Assembly: GCA_023420745.1 (NCBI GenBank)
Contig: JAEZVQ010000071.1
Location: forward strand, 1-8,648
DNA from: Actinomycetes bacterium
GTDB lineage: Bacteria > Actinomycetota > Actinomycetes > Actinomycetales > Actinomycetaceae
Reading direction: 5' to 3'
Length of the DNA: 8,648 nucleotides
Both the position numbers and the translations under genes were made by a program. The notes beneath the pieces were generated by a model. The model ran no database searches, was not told the DNA's origin, and was given only the letters and a program-made list of their open reading frames with translations. Positions 5,534 to 8,648 of this stretch are shown in pieces (positions within the stretch are counted from its first letter, which is position 1; each line of letters opens with the position of its first letter).

Positions 5534-6417
5534 ATGACGCGACGGCAAGCCGTGGTAGCCTCCACATTTTCCTCGACCTCGACGGCACTGTGGTGACGTC
5601 GGCGCAAACGGTTCCTGATTCGGCACGTCGGGCGCTATCGCGCGCACGCGAGCTCGGCCACCACCTCTACATCTGCACGGGACGTTCCGCACCCGAGATC
5701 TACCCGTGGCTATGGGAGCTCGGATTTGACGGGATGGTGGGATCGAACGGGGCGTACGTACGGGTTGGCGACACGGTCGTGCGCGATGAGCGAATGATGG
5801 ACGAGGACGTCGAGTGGATCCTCGCTTTCCTCGCCCGCCACCACGCGGGCTCCGTGTGGGTATCGCCCGATGCTGTGTACTCCGTCGATAACTACCTCGA
5901 CAAGTTCCACCACATCCGCAACAGCGACGCTGCGAGCAATCGAGGCGACAGTGAGGGGGACACGGAATCGTCAGACTGGGCGGCGTACCTCGACCTCGTC
6001 GCGCCCTACGTTCGCCAGGCGCGCCCGGTTGCGCCGGCGAAGGTGACGTTCACCATCCCTCACGGTGCCGGGCTGGGGATTGAGGACATTCGTCGCGGGC
6101 TTGGATCGCGGTTTTCTCTCGTCCCCGGTTCAATCGACACCGGGGACGGTGAGACCTACGAGCTCGTCACTGCCGGCACTACCAAAGCCGTGGGAATGCT
6201 CGCGGTTCTCGATTGTGTTGGCGTCGGGGTGGAGGCGGCTGTCGCCGTTGGCGATTCGCCCAACGACCTCGAAATGATCGAAGCTGCGGGGCTTGGTATC
6301 GCCATGGGTAACGCAACCGCGTCAATCCGCGCCGCCGCGCAGCTCGTCGCCCCGCCGATTGGACAGGACGGGCTGGCGCGCGGACTCGTCGCGGCCGGTG
6401 TGATTGACCGTTACTGA
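5524..6417 (+). CDS. HAD-superfamily (Cof/HPP-like) phosphatase
   Basis: A complete 297-residue cytoplasmic phosphatase of the Cof type. Motif I is DLDGT (18-22) with nucleophile D18 and acid/base D20, motif II is CTGRS (T52), motif III is the lysine in TTKAVGM (K221), and motif IV is GDSPNDLEM (243-251) with D244 and D248 for Mg2+. The cap domain lies between about 80 and 200. It contains a flexible acidic insertion of about 10 residues near 137-150 relative to the paralogue at the left edge. Members dephosphorylate sugar phosphates or cofactor-like phosphates; the substrate here is unknown. ATG 5524 is preferred because AGGAG at 5514-5518 lies 5 bases upstream; ATG 5530, which forms an ATGA with the regulator stop, is possible. 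The overlap implies translational coupling to the Lrp/AsnC regulator, so the phosphatase is likely expressed with it. Confidence 0.92.
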   Translation: MAMNDATASRGSLHIFLDLDGTVVTSAQTVPDSARRALSRARELGHHLYICTGRSAPEIYPWLWELGFDGMVGSNGAYVRVGDTVVRDERMMDEDVEWILAFLARHHAGSVWVSPDAVYSVDNYLDKFHHIRNSDAASNRGDSEGDTESSDWAAYLDLVAPYVRQARPVAPAKVTFTIPHGAGLGIEDIRRGLGSRFSLVPGSIDTGDGETYELVTAGTTKAVGMLAVLDCVGVGVEAAVAVGDSPNDLEMIEAAGLGIAMGNATASIRAAAQLVAPPIGQDGLARGLVAAGVIDRY

Positions 6418-6440
6418 GTGGGCGTGAAGCTACTGAGTGG
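6412..6440 (+). repeat. 10-bp direct repeat across the HAD stop codon
   Basis: TACTGAGTGG occurs at 6412-6421 and again at 6431-6440, 19 bases apart. The first copy includes the HAD stop codon TGA. The pair fills nearly the whole 31-base gap between the convergent HAD and YbdK-family genes. It has no inverted symmetry, so it is not a terminator; a small local duplication is the simplest explanation. No hairpin terminator is seen between these two genes. Confidence 0.6.
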
Positions 6441-6448
6441 CTTGGTTG

Positions 6449-7633
6449 CTATTGGCGAGCCGGGATCGGTTTGAGCTCATTGGGTTTGGGCGCGACGAAA
6501 GACAGCGCGTCGATGGGCTTGCCTGCCCGGAACTCGGCGCGCATGAGATCAACCATCGCTTGCCCTTCCATCGTGTGGCGGGCGCCCGCGATGATGAGGC
6601 GAGAGGCAGCAGTGCCTCGGCGAAGAATGTCGTTGACTCCTTCGAGCTCGTCGCGGCACCCGAGATCCTCGGCAATCGGACGCAGCTCATCGAGCATGGT
6701 GCGCAGTGTCGTCACCGCATCTTCTTGCCGACCGGTGTGGTCGACAATGAGGGTGGCGTCCATCCCGTAGCGCGAAGCACGCCACTTGTTTTCCGCGGCG
6801 AACCAGTCGGGGATGCGAGGCAGTTCCTCACCGCGGTCGATCATGCGCGAATAGTGCTCGACCAGGCATTGCGTGAGCGCGGCGAGCACACCGACCTCGC
6901 GAATATTTGTCGCCGCATCGAAGACGCGCACCTCGATAGTGCCGAGTGTGGGTGAGGGGCGAATATCCCAGCGCACCTCGGAAAAGTCGGTGATGACACC
7001 GGTATGAACCATGTCGTCGACGTAGCGGTCGAGCTGTTCCCACGTGTCGAACTGCTGGGGGATGCCGGCGGTGGGGAGCTGTTGGAAGTACATCGCGCGA
7101 TTCGACGCGTAGCCCGTGTGTTCGCCCGCCCACAGCGGTGACGATGAGGAGAGCGCTTGGAGATGCGCAAAGCGCGTCATCAGCGCGCGCATAATCGGAA
7201 GTACTTTGCGCTGATCCTCAACACCGACATGGACGTGCACACCGTAGAGCTGCATTTGCCGCCCCCAGTACTGTGTGTGCTCAACCAGGTCGGCGTAGCG
7301 TGCCGAATCCGTCACCCGCTGGTAGGCGGGGCGGGCGAAGGGGTGGGTGCCGGCGGAGGCAAGCGCAATGCGCATCGGTGTCGTCACCGGTTCAATGACG
7401 CCGACGAGCGCGGTGAGGTCGTCGAGGCATTCGCTACACAGTTGACGCGGTTTCGACGTGATTTCGATGGTGTTGAGCAGCATCTCGCGGTGGATATGCG
7501 GGTGGGTGCCGTCTGCGTCAATGACGTCAAGGACAGCGTCGGCGCTTTGACGCAAGTCGCCGGTATCCATATCGACCATTTGGAGTTCCCACTCGATCCC
7601 GAGTGTCGAGCGTGCTGATGGGTGAAAATCCAC
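6449..7633 (-). CDS. YbdK-family carboxylate-amine ligase / glutamate-cysteine ligase type 2
   Basis: This 394-residue protein (E. coli YbdK has 372) carries the family's hallmarks: LGIEWELQMVD (11-21), HIHREMLLNTIEITSKP (46-62), YWGRQMQLYGVHVHVGVED (122-140), SSSPLWAGEHTGYASNRA (163-180), RWDIRPSPTLGTIEVRVFDA (221-240) and the NKWRASRYGMDA block (282-293). The family joins a carboxylate to an amine with ATP through a glutamyl-phosphate-like intermediate; YbdK itself has weak glutamate-cysteine ligase activity in vitro, and the true product in most bacteria is unclear. Actinobacteria generally make mycothiol rather than glutathione, so a different acceptor is plausible. The start is the GTG at 7633, with AAAGGA 9 bases upstream. 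It lies downstream of the methyltransferase on the same strand, with a 139-base gap, and converges with the HAD gene. Confidence 0.92.
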   Translation of the reverse strand: MDFHPSARSTLGIEWELQMVDMDTGDLRQSADAVLDVIDADGTHPHIHREMLLNTIEITSKPRQLCSECLDDLTALVGVIEPVTTPMRIALASAGTHPFARPAYQRVTDSARYADLVEHTQYWGRQMQLYGVHVHVGVEDQRKVLPIMRALMTRFAHLQALSSSSPLWAGEHTGYASNRAMYFQQLPTAGIPQQFDTWEQLDRYVDDMVHTGVITDFSEVRWDIRPSPTLGTIEVRVFDAATNIREVGVLAALTQCLVEHYSRMIDRGEELPRIPDWFAAENKWRASRYGMDATLIVDHTGRQEDAVTTLRTMLDELRPIAEDLGCRDELEGVNDILRRGTAASRLIIAGARHTMEGQAMVDLMRAEFRAGKPIDALSFVAPKPNELKPIPARQ

Positions 7634-7672
7634 GAGTCACCATCCTTTCGCTGTCGCCTCACGCTACCTTTT

Positions 7673-7719
7673 CAGTGTGACAAGGATGCGGGCTCGACGC
7701 GACCGCCAGCCACACACTG
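7673..7719. repeat. Inverted repeat in the gap upstream of the YbdK-family gene
   Basis: CAGTGTG at 7673-7679 and CACACTG at 7713-7719 form a perfect 7-bp inverted repeat centred near 7696, inside the 139-base gap between the methyltransferase stop and the ligase start. A smaller CACCG/CGGTG hairpin (7741-7745 with 7755-7759) lies just after the methyltransferase stop codon. These could be a weak terminator and an operator respectively. I see no convincing -35/-10 pair on the minus strand in this gap, so the ligase may be read through from upstream or use a weak promoter. Confidence 0.3.
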
Positions 7720-7772
7720 GGACATGTCTCACCCATGGCTCACCGACGGTTTACCGGTGGCGCAACCATGCC

Positions 7773-8648
7773 TCACTCATTCGACATTGACGGCTCACTG
7801 ATGGGTAAGCGCCGCGCCACGATTGCCCCATGGCGGGTACCGAGGCGGGTGGCGATGACGGTGAGACGTGCGCTCGACGAGCCAGGCTTGCGGCTTGGTC
7901 GAGCCCCGCGATCTCGTCCTCGATGCAGGCGCGCCATCACCTCGCGACGCACAGCAGCCGGGTCAATGTCACAGCCGCGCTTTTTCACCTCAATATCGCA
8001 GCTGGTCGCGTCGATGCCGCAGCTTTCGCAGGCGTGTTGAACCGCGGTGGCAATCGCCGCCGATTTCAGCTTCGTCACCTCGAGTACAGAGAACGCGGCG
8101 CACACGCGATCCCACGGCGGCATTGGCGCAGTGGATGCGGTGAGGTAGGCGATTCCCGGGGCGATGACGGAGCTGCCGGGCATGGCAATGTCTGCGAAAT
8201 GAGCGAGGAGACCCGCACGGATGATTGCCGGATCGGGCTCCACGATGACCTCTGAGACCGCGATGGGGTCGAGGGCAGTCGGTGCCGAGTTCGCTGCACC
8301 GGGCTCGCTGAGGGTGAGGATGTCGCTCGCGGTGACGATCGTGGCCGAGCGGCCGGATCCTTCGGGTGCCAGCCCCGGTGTCCACAGCGCAGCTTCGACG
8401 AGTGAGCCATCGACGCTCACCCACTGTGCCTGCACGTCGGCGGGAATCTGTGAGTAGTCGATCCCCGGAGCGACTTTAACCCCGAGGCAATCCCCGTGCT
8501 GACCGCGACCTCGCCACGACCACACCAGCGGCAGGGGAGGCGACCACTGATCCGGTGAGGCGATGCGACGCGCCCCTCGCGCATGCCCGGTGCGTCGCGC
8601 CGGATCGACGAAGAGCGCGTCGACACCGAGCCCGTCAATGTCGAGTGT
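7773..8648 (-). CDS. THUMP-like class I SAM-dependent methyltransferase, N-terminus cut by window edge
   Basis: The minus-strand frame is open to the right edge, so the start codon and much of the SAM-binding fold lie outside; 291 C-terminal residues remain. The fragment begins in the methyltransferase fold: VDALFVDPARRTG (9-21) matches the motif IV DPARR region of this family, followed by SPDQWSPPLP (31-40), GVKVAPGID (56-64) and WVSVDGSLVEAALW (76-89). The C-terminal THUMP-like domain shows EPDPAIIRAGLL (137-148), an IAYLT segment (166-170) and the end motif IEVKKRGCDIDPAAVRREV (219-237). Such proteins are common in actinobacteria and presumed to act on RNA, but no substrate is established that I know of. 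A start at the GTG at 8525 would leave out the DPARR motif and is wrong. The last about 45 residues are basic and low-complexity. It is likely upstream in the same direction as the YbdK-family gene. Confidence 0.9.
   Translation of the reverse strand, partial: TLDIDGLGVDALFVDPARRTGHARGARRIASPDQWSPPLPLVWSWRGRGQHGDCLGVKVAPGIDYSQIPADVQAQWVSVDGSLVEAALWTPGLAPEGSGRSATIVTASDILTLSEPGAANSAPTALDPIAVSEVIVEPDPAIIRAGLLAHFADIAMPGSSVIAPGIAYLTASTAPMPPWDRVCAAFSVLEVTKLKSAAIATAVQHACESCGIDATSCDIEVKKRGCDIDPAAVRREVMARLHRGRDRGARPSRKPGSSSARLTVIATRLGTRHGAIVARRLPISEPSMSNE

Noticed and set aside
7157..7618. A 153-residue plus-strand frame within the YbdK-family gene.
   Set aside because: It is the antisense shadow of a strongly conserved family; no motif is recognised.
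7735..8040. Plus-strand frames opposite the methyltransferase C-terminus.
   Set aside because: The minus-strand frame keeps family motifs (IEVKKRGCDIDP), while the plus-strand frames look like random GC-rich translation.
1..8648. tRNA, rRNA, CRISPR arrays, transposases, integrases and riboswitches.
   Set aside because: On reading both strands I saw no repeat-spacer array, transposase motif, terminal inverted repeats with target duplications or recognisable structured RNA gene.

Overview
This window is GC-rich chromosomal DNA from an actinobacterium. The supports are strong G/C third-position bias, long antisense shadow ORFs, TANNNT-type -10 hexamers close to start codons, GTG starts, and actinobacteria-typical families: a THUMP-like methyltransferase with a DPARR motif, a YbdK-type glutamate-cysteine ligase and a long two-module Lrp/AsnC regulator. 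I lean towards the Actinomycetales but cannot name a genus. I see no insertion sequence, phage gene, CRISPR array, tRNA or rRNA. It reads as ordinary, densely packed core and metabolic DNA.

Layout, left to right. (1) A HAD/Cof-type phosphatase on the minus strand runs off the left edge (1-505). (2) Divergent from it is tsaD (578-1642), for tRNA t6A modification; a -10-like TAGAAT just ahead suggests a leaderless mRNA. (3) A long hairpin (1696-1737) closes the convergent gap after tsaD. (4) A two-gene minus-strand unit encodes an M20D amidohydrolase/peptidase (3126-4313) and then an MFS transporter (1796-3043); an intercistronic hairpin lies between them. (5) An AT-rich divergent promoter region (about 4314-4441) holds a minus-strand promoter candidate, a TATAAT hexamer on the plus strand and a palindromic Lrp-like site. 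(6) On the plus strand an Lrp/AsnC regulator with two tandem modules (4442-5533) overlaps a second HAD phosphatase (5524-6417), which is a close paralogue of the one at the left edge. (7) On the minus strand a THUMP-like SAM methyltransferase, cut by the right edge (7773-8648), lies upstream of a YbdK-family carboxylate-amine ligase (6449-7633), which converges on the second HAD gene.

The part most like a functional system is 1796-6417. It combines an amidohydrolase that could release an amino acid from an N-acyl or peptide substrate, a transporter that could move the substrate or product, and a divergently transcribed amino-acid-sensing type regulator whose own transcript also carries a sugar-phosphatase-like HAD enzyme. 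The link between these genes rests on arrangement and family knowledge; the substrate cannot be read from the sequence. I found no clear evidence of a wholly new system. The best leads are the divergent control region with the two-module regulator, the paired HAD paralogues about 5 kb apart, and the hairpins between genes.
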